Origin: Staphylococcus succinus
GTDB taxonomy: Bacteria > Bacillota > Bacilli > Staphylococcales > Staphylococcaceae
Assembly (NCBI RefSeq): GCF_029024945.1
Contig: NZ_CP118976.1
Span: forward strand, 2,542,001 to 2,606,000
Direction of reading: 5' to 3'
Length of the DNA: 64,000 bases
Shown here: one piece after another, positions 1-8,683 of the stretch
How positions within the stretch are numbered: position 1 is the first letter of the stretch
Layout of the letters: each line of letters opens with the position of its first letter
The notes under the pieces: generated by a model
The model's input: only the letters and a program-made list of their open reading frames with translations
Databases searched by the model: none
What the model was told of the DNA's origin: nothing
Translations under genes and position numbers: made by a program

Positions 1-761
1 GTCAGCATAATCCCACCTGCATTTACAATACCTGCATGCATTATTGCTGATACTGGCGTAGGCGCAGCCACAGATTCTATCAACCATCTTTGAAATGGCC
101 ATTGCGCCGCTGGAATCATCACCGCCAATATGATGAGTAAATTAATGCCAAATCGTTCCCATCCATTTATTTGGCCTAAATTTGTATTGGTAAAGATGTC
201 TATATACTGCCATTCTCCAGTAAGGCTAGCTATCCAAAGCACTGCAATTAATAAAGCTATCCAACTTAACAAGAATAGGTTTCTAGTAACCCTGGCAGCT
301 GCCTTCGTCACTTTCCAAGCACTTGTCAAACTAATAAGTATAGTTAAACACGCTAATGTTAATCCCCAACTTATGACCATGATGCGTAAGTCTCCTGTTA
401 ACCATGCAATTGCTGCAAAACTTGTAGTCAAAGTAAATAAAGTGAAATATTTTCTATAACTACGATCTCCCATCAAATAACGCACACAATAACGCTGGAT
501 AATGACACCAATAATTAACACAAAGAATGACATTAACCAAGAGAGTACATCCGAATACCAAATACCGACCGCCATATTTTTATGGGCGAAGATAAGTCCA
601 ATAAATGCCACAAGTGGAGGAAGTGCTATGAACCAAATATGTATACGTACGTATAAAAGTGGTATACGTGAATTTAAAAAAACAAGTCCACTTATAATAG
701 ACATTAAAAGTGTGATAAAAAATATGATGAATAATATGGATACATTGAACGATGTAAGCAT
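1..761 (-). CDS. mpsA: MpsA/DabB-type NuoL-like proton-translocating subunit (5' part only)
   Basis: The reading frame is open from an ATG at 761 to the window edge, about 253 codons, so only the N-terminal half is present. It encodes a polytopic membrane protein of the NuoL/NdhF proton-antiporter family. Near the edge it carries the family signature PAAQWPFQRWLIESV followed by a TPVSAIMHAG motif. In staphylococci the stand-alone NuoL-like protein MpsA works with the DUF2309 protein MpsB (DabB/DabA-like) in cation-coupled bicarbonate uptake and membrane-potential generation. The partner would lie beyond the left edge and is not seen. The start is fixed by an AGGAGG ribosome binding site 8 bases upstream. 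Family assignment is firm; the MpsA role rests on known staphylococcal homologues. Confidence 0.85.
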   Translation of the reverse strand, partial: MLTSFNVSILFIIFFITLLMSIISGLVFLNSRIPLLYVRIHIWFIALPPLVAFIGLIFAHKNMAVGIWYSDVLSWLMSFFVLIIGVIIQRYCVRYLMGDRSYRKYFTLFTLTTSFAAIAWLTGDLRIMVISWGLTLACLTILISLTSAWKVTKAAARVTRNLFLLSWIALLIAVLWIASLTGEWQYIDIFTNTNLGQINGWERFGINLLIILAVMIPAAQWPFQRWLIESVAAPTPVSAIMHAGIVNAGGIML

Positions 762-841
762 GTTGGCTTCCTCCTGTCTAAGAAATGATAATTTATTTAA
801 GTCGGTACTAGTATTTAGTCCATTTGAACGTTAGGTTCATT

Positions 842-897
842 AAAAAAAGCCAACAATACATAATAAATCATAGTTGATTTATTATCATTGTCGGCTT
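842..897 (-). terminator. Strong intrinsic terminator or attenuator in the mpsA leader
   Basis: About 20 base pairs of stem (AAGCC/GGCTT, ACAAT/ATTGT, then a perfect TAATAAATCA/TGATTTATTA arm) with a 4-base loop. On the minus strand it is followed by seven T residues, so it stops leftward transcription only. It lies about 85 bases before the mpsA start codon and about 330 bases after the ltrA stop. I see no convincing promoter between it and mpsA, so it may act as an attenuator. Confidence 0.75.
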
Positions 898-1228
898 CAT
901 TACAACGCATTTCTATGCAAAATGTTTTGCTTTGCTACCCTATATTTACTTTTAAGCATTATATTTAAAGTTATGTTTTACATCATTAGCCGTATGATTT
1001 TTACTTTCTATGTTATATCGTCCACTTTTTCAAATTGCCAATATTTCTATTAACACTTTGCTAAAGCTCCAAACTCATAAAAAACAATACTCACTGACTA
1101 TAATATTTTTTATTGAATGTTTATAATTTATAATTAATATTCGTGATTGTCAAGAATTTCACTTATCAAAGCCTAACTTGTTTACGTCAAAATTTCTGAC
1201 GTATCACTACCATAAACACTTTAACGCA
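898..1228 (-). promoter_or_regulatory. Putative promoter and long leader region of mpsA
   Basis: This 330-base gap holds no convincing gene. A minus-strand TTGACA lies at 1148-1153, with an A/T-rich -10 candidate (TAAATT) 17 bases away at 1125-1130. A transcript from it would run about 350 bases to mpsA and pass through the hairpin at 842-897. A short GCAAAACATTTTGC palindrome lies in the leader just before the terminator. It resembles no riboswitch class that I recognise. Confidence 0.4.
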
Positions 1229-2326
1229 TTAGTGTGATGGCTTTTTAGCATAATTTTTTTCTGTATAAAAGATTAAGCAAAGCGCCAAAATCCCAATAAT
1301 TTCTATAATCGTTACTAAATAGATGTTTGTAATTAATAAACCAATGATTGTTGCGACGAAAATAAGTCCAATGTAGCGAATTTTATGTTTAATGACTGAA
1401 CTGTGCAACATAGTATCTACAAATATCGCTAACAAAAATACACAAAAAGCAATTGTATAAACGTAAATTTCTGTTTCACTTAGTGGGTGACCTGCCAACA
1501 CTTTATTCATCACTAAGAATATAAAATCTAATGTAAAGATAAGTACTAAGTGAAGGTAAGCACTTGCAAATCCAGTTGCAGCTTTATGTTGACAATTCAG
1601 GCTTTTTTTATAATGTAATGTGTAAATCATAAATAGACTAATGACCAAAATAAAATATACTAAATCTAATATTTCTATATGCTGTATATGAATATTATTA
1701 ACAATCTGAACTATGCCCTCACCAAATAACAAAATGATAAATAAGCTTAAACGTTCTGAAAAATGGTCAAAGAATACCGGATTATCTTTTGATACTTTAA
1801 GGAATAATATTGGAAAAACAGCCATTATAACGATACCAATAAAATATATCCAAAAATTGACACCTTTCGGTAAATATAACGCTACTAATGATATAAAAAT
1901 CATCATCACAGGCCCCGTTACATAAACCTTTACCAATTTGAATGTTACTGTTGTCGGATTCAGTTTATAGTTCATAAGATATTGAATAGCAATACTTAAA
2001 AAGATAACTGCTGAAATAATCACAAAGGGTTTAAATGTAACTTGAAAGTTTTCATTAATCGATTTAGAGAGTAATAGTATTAAAAACATATCTATAAACA
2101 CAAATAAATATTGATACCACTTTTGTTCAAAAAAGCGATTTACCAATAATGTTCTATAAACCCATATCGCAAAAAATATCAGAAACATCATAAAGTTTTT
2201 TCCAAGACTTTCAATAGATGCTAGATTTTCAGACACACCTTCTACTGTTTGATTAATAGATGTAAACACAAATACAAATACAAGATCAAAGAACAGTTCT
2301 GACATACTAACTTCTTTCTTTTTCAT
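1229..2326 (-). CDS. LtrA family (low temperature requirement A) membrane protein
   Basis: A polytopic membrane protein of about 365 residues. Near its N-terminus it has ELFFDLVFVFVFTSI, the hallmark of the LtrA family, whose biochemical role is not established; Listeria ltrA was found through a cold-growth phenotype. The rest is a series of hydrophobic helices with a lysine-rich tail (YAKKPSH). I chose the ATG at 2326, because AGAGGTG lies just upstream and the family motif starts soon after; an upstream ATG at 2407 would add 27 atypical residues without a ribosome binding site. It is a single gene with the same orientation as mpsA. Function unknown. Confidence 0.8.
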   Translation of the reverse strand: MKKKEVSMSELFFDLVFVFVFTSINQTVEGVSENLASIESLGKNFMMFLIFFAIWVYRTLLVNRFFEQKWYQYLFVFIDMFLILLLSKSINENFQVTFKPFVIISAVIFLSIAIQYLMNYKLNPTTVTFKLVKVYVTGPVMMIFISLVALYLPKGVNFWIYFIGIVIMAVFPILFLKVSKDNPVFFDHFSERLSLFIILLFGEGIVQIVNNIHIQHIEILDLVYFILVISLFMIYTLHYKKSLNCQHKAATGFASAYLHLVLIFTLDFIFLVMNKVLAGHPLSETEIYVYTIAFCVFLLAIFVDTMLHSSVIKHKIRYIGLIFVATIIGLLITNIYLVTIIEIIGILALCLIFYTEKNYAKKPSH

Positions 2327-2457
2327 AAACACACCTCTTACACTATTATTATAATCAACATAATTCACGTCATAGTTTACATATCCAAAATACTTATTTG
2401 GCTTCATTATGAGGTCAATTATATTATTGGTTTAACCTTTTCAAAATGACATTCCAC

Positions 2458-3441
2458 TTAATTTAAACGTTGTGTAGAGAATGGCTTATCTAACGAAAAA
2501 TAAGTAATTTCCTTCTTATTTAATAGCACTTCATTTAAATCCACTTGGAATACATCACTACTATTATATGGTTTGATGAAATACGAACGATGTTTACAAT
2601 CCATCACACATTGGTATTGCGTATAATGTGCAATGCCATTTTCTGTTACAGCGCCTCTTGGTATGCTCACATTATCGAGGACTTTAAAGCAGTTATTTAA
2701 ATTTTTAAATTCCTGCTCTGTATCTAATTCTAAATGATGACGTAAATAGGCGGCTCTTACAAAACGTTCTTCCGAAGTGAAACCACCAGGTAAACCATGC
2801 GTGCCCCCTTCTACACCAAGCGTACTGAATACTTTTTCGCCAAATTGCTTTTGTTGTCCGCTTACTGGTGATAAATGTACATGATTTCTTAAATTTTCTA
2901 AATGCCATTCTAATTTGGGATTATTAGTTAGTACATGCACTGGATTATCTTTGACTACAAGTAATCCATGATGAGGTTCAATTGAAATCGTCGCTCCAGT
3001 TTCATCAGTGATAATAAAGTGCAACGGTGGCACCTTACCTAATGCTTTATTTTCCAACGCCACAATATTGACTTGATCGACTTTTTCTTTCAACATGGCT
3101 ATAGAATCATTGAAACCCAACACCCATAATATAAATTCCTCTGGAGCCATATTAAAATAATCTTTACGCAGTTCTTCAGCATAACTCGCCTCACCAGTAA
3201 AGTAATGATTTGATACTGCTAAACCATGTTCATTCACCCCATCACCAAAACGATACTTACCTACCATTACACCTGTACCTATAAAGCCATATTGCATTTG
3301 ATGGATTCCTGCGATATCAAATTCCCAATGATAATGGGAAGGAACAGCAATAGGAATCCCATTAAATTCAAAATCAAAATCCATTGTCCTCGCTAAATAA
3401 TTAACTTTCTGCGGAGATAATATAGAAAATCCTGTGCACAT
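2458..3441 (-). CDS. Choloylglycine hydrolase / penicillin V acylase family amidase (C59 Ntn-hydrolase)
   Basis: 327 residues, the usual length for family C59 linear amide C-N hydrolases. It begins Met-Cys-Thr-Gly; removal of Met1 would expose Cys2 as the N-terminal nucleophile. RTMDFDF near residue 20 is the conserved Arg/Asp segment next to the active site, and VLTNNP near residue 170 is the conserved Asn region. There is no signal peptide, so it is probably cytoplasmic. Family members hydrolyse bile salts, penicillin V or acyl-homoserine lactones, and the substrate cannot be told from sequence. GGAGG precedes the ATG. It diverges from the AraC gene at 3665 across a 223-base gap. A bile-salt hydrolase role is possible but unproven. 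Confidence 0.85.
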   Translation of the reverse strand: MCTGFSILSPQKVNYLARTMDFDFEFNGIPIAVPSHYHWEFDIAGIHQMQYGFIGTGVMVGKYRFGDGVNEHGLAVSNHYFTGEASYAEELRKDYFNMAPEEFILWVLGFNDSIAMLKEKVDQVNIVALENKALGKVPPLHFIITDETGATISIEPHHGLLVVKDNPVHVLTNNPKLEWHLENLRNHVHLSPVSGQQKQFGEKVFSTLGVEGGTHGLPGGFTSEERFVRAAYLRHHLELDTEQEFKNLNNCFKVLDNVSIPRGAVTENGIAHYTQYQCVMDCKHRSYFIKPYNSSDVFQVDLNEVLLNKKEITYFSLDKPFSTQRLN

Positions 3442-3664
3442 AAAACTGCCTCCAATATCTTCAATCTATTTAAATTATGTAATATCATTTTACGTTATCT
3501 CGAATTTTAGCACACACCATTCGCTACGACTATAGATACTCTTTGAGTAAAAAATTATAATGATTGCAATGATTTACTATAAATTTAGAAACCCTTTCTA
3601 ATTCCTTATTATTCAAACCATAAATCATGATAATATTAGCAATAAACATTGGAGGTATACTAAG

Positions 3665-4549
3665 TTGGGAAAATTAATAAAACACAACTCATATGGCTTT
3701 AGATTCAAAGGAGATTATCAAGACAAGGTCGCTGGATTAAACGCCGTAGGTTACGAGTTGAGAAAAACACATGATTATTGTTGGCATGGTTGCAAACGTG
3801 GTGAAAAAGATATATACATTTTTCAATACACATTAAAAGGTAAAGGATCTATTCAAATCGAACACGAAACATTCAATTTAGAACCTGAAGATGCATTTTT
3901 AGTACATGTGCCAAGTAACCATTGCTACTATTTACCCAAAGATTCAAATGAATGGGAGTTTTTGTATTTTACAATATATGGCAAAGTAGCTGCTGAATTA
4001 TTCCATCGTATCATGGATACCTATGGTCAAATATTAAAATTATCTATACATTCTGAACCAATCAAACATATCATAGATACTTTGGAAAAATTAGAGACCT
4101 TCGGTATCAATCATGGCTATGAAGCTTCGTCCTGTGCCTATACATTTATTATGAAATGCTTAGAACATGTGGAGTATGGTCATCAACAAGCCAATGACTT
4201 TCCTCTTCCAATCGTCAAAGCAATACAATTTATCGAAAAATATTATCACGAAGATATTTCATTAGATGATATTGTAAAGGCCTCCGACTTATCGAAATAC
4301 CATTTCACTCGCCAATTTGGAATCATAGTGAAAGAAACACCTATTCATTACTTAACAAAAACTAGAATAAAACAGGCACTGCTTTTATTATCATCTAATG
4401 AGAAAAATATCGAATGTATTTCTCGTGAAGTTGGATATACTTCAAGCAATTATTTTAGTAAAGTTTTCAAAAAAATTGTTGGCGTCTCACCAAATCGTTA
4501 TCGCAAAGAGAAAACAATTATGTCAGTAAATAAAATATTTATCGACTGA
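3665..4549 (+). CDS. AraC family regulator of the adjacent melibiose-type genes
   Basis: 294 residues with an N-terminal cupin-like sensor domain (about 20-160) and a C-terminal double helix-turn-helix of the AraC/XylS type (about 185-285). The C-terminus has the family signature ending in SNYFSKVFKKIVGVSPNRYRK. Translation starts at TTG 3665, preceded by GGAGGT. It lies directly upstream of, and collinear with, an alpha-galactosidase and a GPH-type sugar symporter. It is therefore probably their ligand-dependent activator, like MelR or RafR; this is inference from context. A symmetric AGAAACCCTTTCT lies upstream near 3588-3600; it resembles a cre site but lacks the central CG. Confidence 0.85.
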   Translation: MGKLIKHNSYGFRFKGDYQDKVAGLNAVGYELRKTHDYCWHGCKRGEKDIYIFQYTLKGKGSIQIEHETFNLEPEDAFLVHVPSNHCYYLPKDSNEWEFLYFTIYGKVAAELFHRIMDTYGQILKLSIHSEPIKHIIDTLEKLETFGINHGYEASSCAYTFIMKCLEHVEYGHQQANDFPLPIVKAIQFIEKYYHEDISLDDIVKASDLSKYHFTRQFGIIVKETPIHYLTKTRIKQALLLLSSNEKNIECISREVGYTSSNYFSKVFKKIVGVSPNRYRKEKTIMSVNKIFID

Positions 4550-4728
4550 TAGACAGCAATATATTACCCTTTTTTAATTTATTTACGATTGAATGTTACT
4601 TATAAAGCCACTAACCTATAGATAAGCTATAGCCGTTTGAAAAGGTGCAGATTCATTTATCTGAATTTTCAAATAAAAAATCATTTTCATTTATAACAAT
4701 CATTCATTTAATTTTAGGAGGGGTTTAT

Positions 4729-6027
4729 ATGAATAAAATTACATTTCTAGGTGCTGGCAGTACAGTATTCGCAAAAAATGTTTTAGGAGATTGCATGACT
4801 GTAGCATCTTTACAAGATTTTGAATTTGCTTTATTTGATATAGATGACGAACGTTTAAAAGACTCAGAACGCATGTTAAATAATCTAAAAGAAAATCTTA
4901 ACTCAACTGTTAGAATCAAAGCTTACCACAATCGTAAAGAAGCTTTGAGAGGAGCAAAATATGTCATAAATGCAGTCCAAGTTGGAGGTTATGATCCTTC
5001 TACAATTATAGATTTTGAAGTTCCTAAACAATATCATTTACGCCAAACGATTGCTGATACATTGGGCATCGGGGGTATCTTCCGTAACCTTAGAACAATT
5101 CCTGTCATACAAGATTTTGCTCGTGACATCAAAGCGGTTTGTCCAGATGCTTGGTTTTTAAATTACACTAATCCCATGGCGGTATTAACAAACATCATGC
5201 TACAAGAAGGTATTAAGACTGTTGGTTTATGTCATAGTGTTCAAGTCTGTGCACATGACCTACTTGAATCATTAGAAATGCCTACTGATCATATTCAATG
5301 GAAAATTGCAGGTATCAATCACATGGCATGGTTGCTTGAAATCAAGCGAGACGGTATGGATCTCTATCCTGAGATTAAAAAGCGTGCGAAAGCAAAACAA
5401 CAAACTACACATGATGATATGGTACGTTTTGAGTTGATGGATAAATTTGGCTACTACGTTACTGAATCATCTGAACACAATGCAGAATATCATCCTTATT
5501 TTATTAAAAGTAACTATCCTGAACTCATTGAAAATTTCAATATTCCTTTAGATGAATACCCACGTCGTTGCGTAAAGCAAATTGAGGATTGGAAACAAAT
5601 GCGTGATGATATTGTTAATGATAAGCATCTCACACATGAACGTTCACATGAATACGGTTCATATATTATTGAAGCTATGGAAACCAATAAACCCTTTAAA
5701 ATTGGTGGAAATGTCTTGAATACAGGTGGTTTAATTAGTAATCTACCTGAAAACGCCGTCGTTGAAGTGCCTTGTTTAGTTGATGCAAGTGGCATCTCAC
5801 CAACTTATATAGGTAACCTTCCTGAACAACTTGCTGCCCTTAATAGGACCAATATAAATACACAATTATTGACGATTGAAGCTGCTTTAACATTACAAAA
5901 AGACAAAATCTATCAAGCAGCATTACTAGATCCACACACCGCCTCTGAATTATCTATCAACGACATCATCTCATTATGCGATGATTTAATAGAAGCACAT
6001 GGGGATTGGTTACCAAAATATAAATAA
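4729..6027 (+). CDS. melA: Alpha-galactosidase (melibiase), glycoside hydrolase family 4
   Basis: 432 residues, close to E. coli MelA in length and motif order. The NAD-binding GAGSTVF is at residues 8-14, NYTNPMAV near 146, GLCHS with the metal-binding Cys168, and GINHMAW with His198. GH4 enzymes use NAD+, a divalent metal and redox-elimination chemistry to split alpha-galactosides such as melibiose in the cytoplasm. The TESSEHNAEYHP segment is typical of MelA-type GH4 members rather than 6-phospho-glucosidases. The start at 4729 is chosen because GGAGG precedes it; the frame is open upstream to 4645. It is followed by a GPH symporter, which supports uptake and hydrolysis of an unphosphorylated alpha-galactoside. 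Confidence 0.88.
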   Translation: MNKITFLGAGSTVFAKNVLGDCMTVASLQDFEFALFDIDDERLKDSERMLNNLKENLNSTVRIKAYHNRKEALRGAKYVINAVQVGGYDPSTIIDFEVPKQYHLRQTIADTLGIGGIFRNLRTIPVIQDFARDIKAVCPDAWFLNYTNPMAVLTNIMLQEGIKTVGLCHSVQVCAHDLLESLEMPTDHIQWKIAGINHMAWLLEIKRDGMDLYPEIKKRAKAKQQTTHDDMVRFELMDKFGYYVTESSEHNAEYHPYFIKSNYPELIENFNIPLDEYPRRCVKQIEDWKQMRDDIVNDKHLTHERSHEYGSYIIEAMETNKPFKIGGNVLNTGGLISNLPENAVVEVPCLVDASGISPTYIGNLPEQLAALNRTNINTQLLTIEAALTLQKDKIYQAALLDPHTASELSINDIISLCDDLIEAHGDWLPKYK

Positions 6028-6262
6028 TTATCCCCTTCAGATGTGCAATAACCAGATTGACGCTATCAAATGATAGAAGGCGAAAATGCGATGATTACTA
6101 TAAACATTAAATTAAATCGTTCGCCAATATACATCAATGAATAAAAATACTGTGTTCAAAATTGATAGTTTAATTAAGTCTAGACCAATTTAGATAAGGG
6201 CATCGTGCCATCAAATATAAACACTTACAATATTGGTTGGAATGACTCAAGAGGTGATAGCA

Positions 6263-7633
6263 TTGCAAAAACAATTAACACAGAAAGAAAAATATTCATT
6301 TGGCTTTGGTGCATTTGGTAAAGATCTAGTGGTTAACTTAATCGGAATTTATCTCATGTATTATCTCACTGATATATTAGGCATTGCAGCAAGTTTTGTT
6401 GGTACTTTGTATTTTGTTGCTCGTATTTGGGACGCCATTAACGACCCTATTATGGGGATGATAGTAGATAAGACCAAAACAAAATGGGGAAAATTCAGAC
6501 CATGGTTAATTATTGGAACACTGATAAACTCAGTAATCACACTTATTTTATTTACTAACTTTGACTTAACTGGCACGACTTTATATGTATTTATTTCGAT
6601 TATGTATATTTTGTGGGGCATGACGTATACCATGATGGATGTGCCTTACTGGTCTTGGCTACCAAACCTCACAAACAATCCTACCGAACGTGAAGAAGTG
6701 TCAGTCATACCACGTATCTTTGCAAGTTTAGCAAACCTGATTCTTGGATCTATTGGGTTATCTGCTGTTATTTACCTAGATAAATGGTTCGGTAATGGAA
6801 ATCAGTCAGTTGGATTTTTTATTTTAACTATTATTATCATATTATTTTTCAATTTAACAATTGGTATTACTGTTAAAAACGTCAAAGAAGCACCTACTAA
6901 TATTGAAAGTGGTATTACACTTAGGTTCAAAGATATATGGAGAATCTTATTTACGAATAAAGAACTACTGGCTTATATCGGTATTATTGTAACTTTTTTC
7001 TTAAGCACACAATTTATCGGCAATGTACTTATTTATTATTTCAGCTATGTGGCTGAATCAAAGTTTTTATTTGCGCTTTACAATGGTATGGGATTCATGG
7101 AAATCATTGCACTCTTCTTATTTCCTAAAGTATCAAAACTACTTACAAGAGAACGGGTTTTTCCTCTGGCGACAAGTAGTCTAATTTTTGGATTAATCAT
7201 CTTGCTTATTGCCAGTTATACTACCCCTAAAGCTATATTACCAGTAGTGCTAGGTACAATATTCATTAAAATAGGTTCTGGTTTGATTATGGGAATTATT
7301 ACTGTTTCAATTGCGGATGTTATAGACTACAGTGAATTAAAGTTCGGACAAAGAAACGAAAGCGTCATTACTTCAACTCAAACATTCTTAATGAAAACAG
7401 CTATGGCCGTCTCTGGGTTAGTCACTGGATGGAGTCTAACCATATTCGGTTATGAGCCTGGGGGTCAGCAAAGTGATCTTACAAAAAATGGACTACGTTT
7501 TATTATGATTGTCCTTCCCATCATTTGTATTTTAGCAAGTTATGCTATTTATAGATGGAGCTATCATTTAAAGGGCTCCTATATTAAAGATGTAGTAAAT
7601 GTTTTAAATTTAAGAAAAAGCAAAAAAGGATAA
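6263..7633 (+). CDS. GPH family sugar:cation symporter (MelB-like)
   Basis: 456 residues with about 12 hydrophobic segments. The GPH family signature is present: WDAINDPIMG near residue 60, followed by KWGKFRPWL. Members such as MelB, XynB/YicJ and LacS carry galactosides, xylosides or glucuronides with Na+ or H+; no EIIA domain is fused here. Its position after the GH4 melibiase makes an alpha-galactoside the likely substrate. Start: TTG 6263 has AGAGGTGAT just upstream, better than the in-frame TTG at 6233. The gap to melA is 235 bases. A perfect-stem terminator follows the stop codon, closing the locus. Confidence 0.85.
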   Translation: MQKQLTQKEKYSFGFGAFGKDLVVNLIGIYLMYYLTDILGIAASFVGTLYFVARIWDAINDPIMGMIVDKTKTKWGKFRPWLIIGTLINSVITLILFTNFDLTGTTLYVFISIMYILWGMTYTMMDVPYWSWLPNLTNNPTEREEVSVIPRIFASLANLILGSIGLSAVIYLDKWFGNGNQSVGFFILTIIIILFFNLTIGITVKNVKEAPTNIESGITLRFKDIWRILFTNKELLAYIGIIVTFFLSTQFIGNVLIYYFSYVAESKFLFALYNGMGFMEIIALFLFPKVSKLLTRERVFPLATSSLIFGLIILLIASYTTPKAILPVVLGTIFIKIGSGLIMGIITVSIADVIDYSELKFGQRNESVITSTQTFLMKTAMAVSGLVTGWSLTIFGYEPGGQQSDLTKNGLRFIMIVLPIICILASYAIYRWSYHLKGSYIKDVVNVLNLRKSKKG

Positions 7634-7635
7634 AC

Positions 7636-7663
7636 AAAGACACAAGTCATGACTTGTGTCTTT
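7636..7663 (+). terminator. Terminator of the melibiose-type locus
   Basis: Perfect 14-bp inverted repeat with AAAGACACAAGTC as left arm, just 3 bases after the symporter stop codon. The right arm ends in TTT; the T tract is short. Confidence 0.7.
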
Positions 7664-7714
7664 CTATTCAGATAATCAAGAAATTTGGATTAGATACAAC
7701 TCCTCATAAACCTC

Positions 7715-8629
7715 CTATTTTAAATTATCCTTATATGCTTTCATTTTTTGCTGTTTATCATTTATATCTGGTTCAAAATACCAAATACCATCATCTTCCA
7801 CTTCATTTTCACCATTTATAGAAATTTTATCTATCATTTGAGTCGCGCCTTTATATTGACTATACAGCGATTTTAAATCAGCCACATTAAAGTTTGTTTT
7901 AACATTGTTTTCACTTACTTTAAGTATTTTGTTTAATTTTATGAGACTTTTCGAGTCACTCAAAGACTGAGAGACTGCAGCGATAACTTGTCTTTGACGC
8001 GCGGTCCTACCTTCATCGCCTCCAGCACCTTCTTCTTTACGACTTCTAACATAATCTAATGCAGCTTTGCCGTTAAGATGTAATGAGTCACCTTTTTGAA
8101 ACTTAGATCCATTATATTCGAATGTTGCATTACTTTTAACATTTACACCATCTAAGATATCTATGACCTTTTCAAAACCATCCATATCAACAGTGACATA
8201 AGCGTCTATTGGTACATCAAAATTATTTTCAATTGTGTCTATCGCTGTTTTAGGGCCACCATAAGCATATGCATGCGCGATTTTTTCACGGTCTCCATAC
8301 CCAGTAATCTTACTATTTGTATCTCTAGGTATACTAATTAATTTTGTTTTTTTATTTTTAGGATTCACTGCAGCGATAAGCAATGTATCCGTTCTTTGTC
8401 CCATATTTACTTTGGCTCTTTTAACATCAGAATCAACCCCAAATATCGCTATTGAAATAGGGTCCTTATTCTTAATTTTTTTCTGGACTTGCTTTAATGC
8501 TTTGCTATTGTCACTTGAATCATGAATAGCATTATTAAAATGCAATATTTTATATGTTAAAAATGCACATATAACTATTACAACTATTAATAAAGCCAAA
8601 ACGACTTTACCTTTCTTCGATAATTTCAT
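7715..8629 (-). CDS. LytR-CpsA-Psr (LCP) family glycopolymer ligase
   Basis: 304 residues: one N-terminal membrane anchor (about 8-28), then an extracytoplasmic LCP domain. Conserved landmarks are GQRTDTLLIA near residue 78, the arginine-containing SIPRDT near 100, and DYVRSRKEEGAGGDEGRTARQ near 188-208, which binds the polyprenyl-pyrophosphate head group. LCP proteins transfer wall teichoic acid or capsule from undecaprenyl pyrophosphate to peptidoglycan. AGAAGGAAA precedes the ATG. It starts 54 bases after an FtsW paralogue with no terminator between, so the two are very likely co-transcribed. Staphylococci usually have several LCP genes; pairing with a SEDS protein is unusual. Confidence 0.88.
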   Translation of the reverse strand: MKLSKKGKVVLALLIVVIVICAFLTYKILHFNNAIHDSSDNSKALKQVQKKIKNKDPISIAIFGVDSDVKRAKVNMGQRTDTLLIAAVNPKNKKTKLISIPRDTNSKITGYGDREKIAHAYAYGGPKTAIDTIENNFDVPIDAYVTVDMDGFEKVIDILDGVNVKSNATFEYNGSKFQKGDSLHLNGKAALDYVRSRKEEGAGGDEGRTARQRQVIAAVSQSLSDSKSLIKLNKILKVSENNVKTNFNVADLKSLYSQYKGATQMIDKISINGENEVEDDGIWYFEPDINDKQQKMKAYKDNLK

Positions 8630-8683
8630 CGAGTTTCCTTCTCTCTATTTATATATTTCATCATCGTGGTACTATCGCTTTAT

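Noticed and set aside
130..834. Two rightward frames at 130-459 and 502-834
   Set aside because: They lie antisense to the clear mpsA frame, have no ribosome binding sites and no recognisable content.
3588..3600. cre-like AGAAACCCTTTCT before the AraC gene
   Set aside because: It is symmetric but lacks the central CG that CcpA sites need, so I do not call it an operator.
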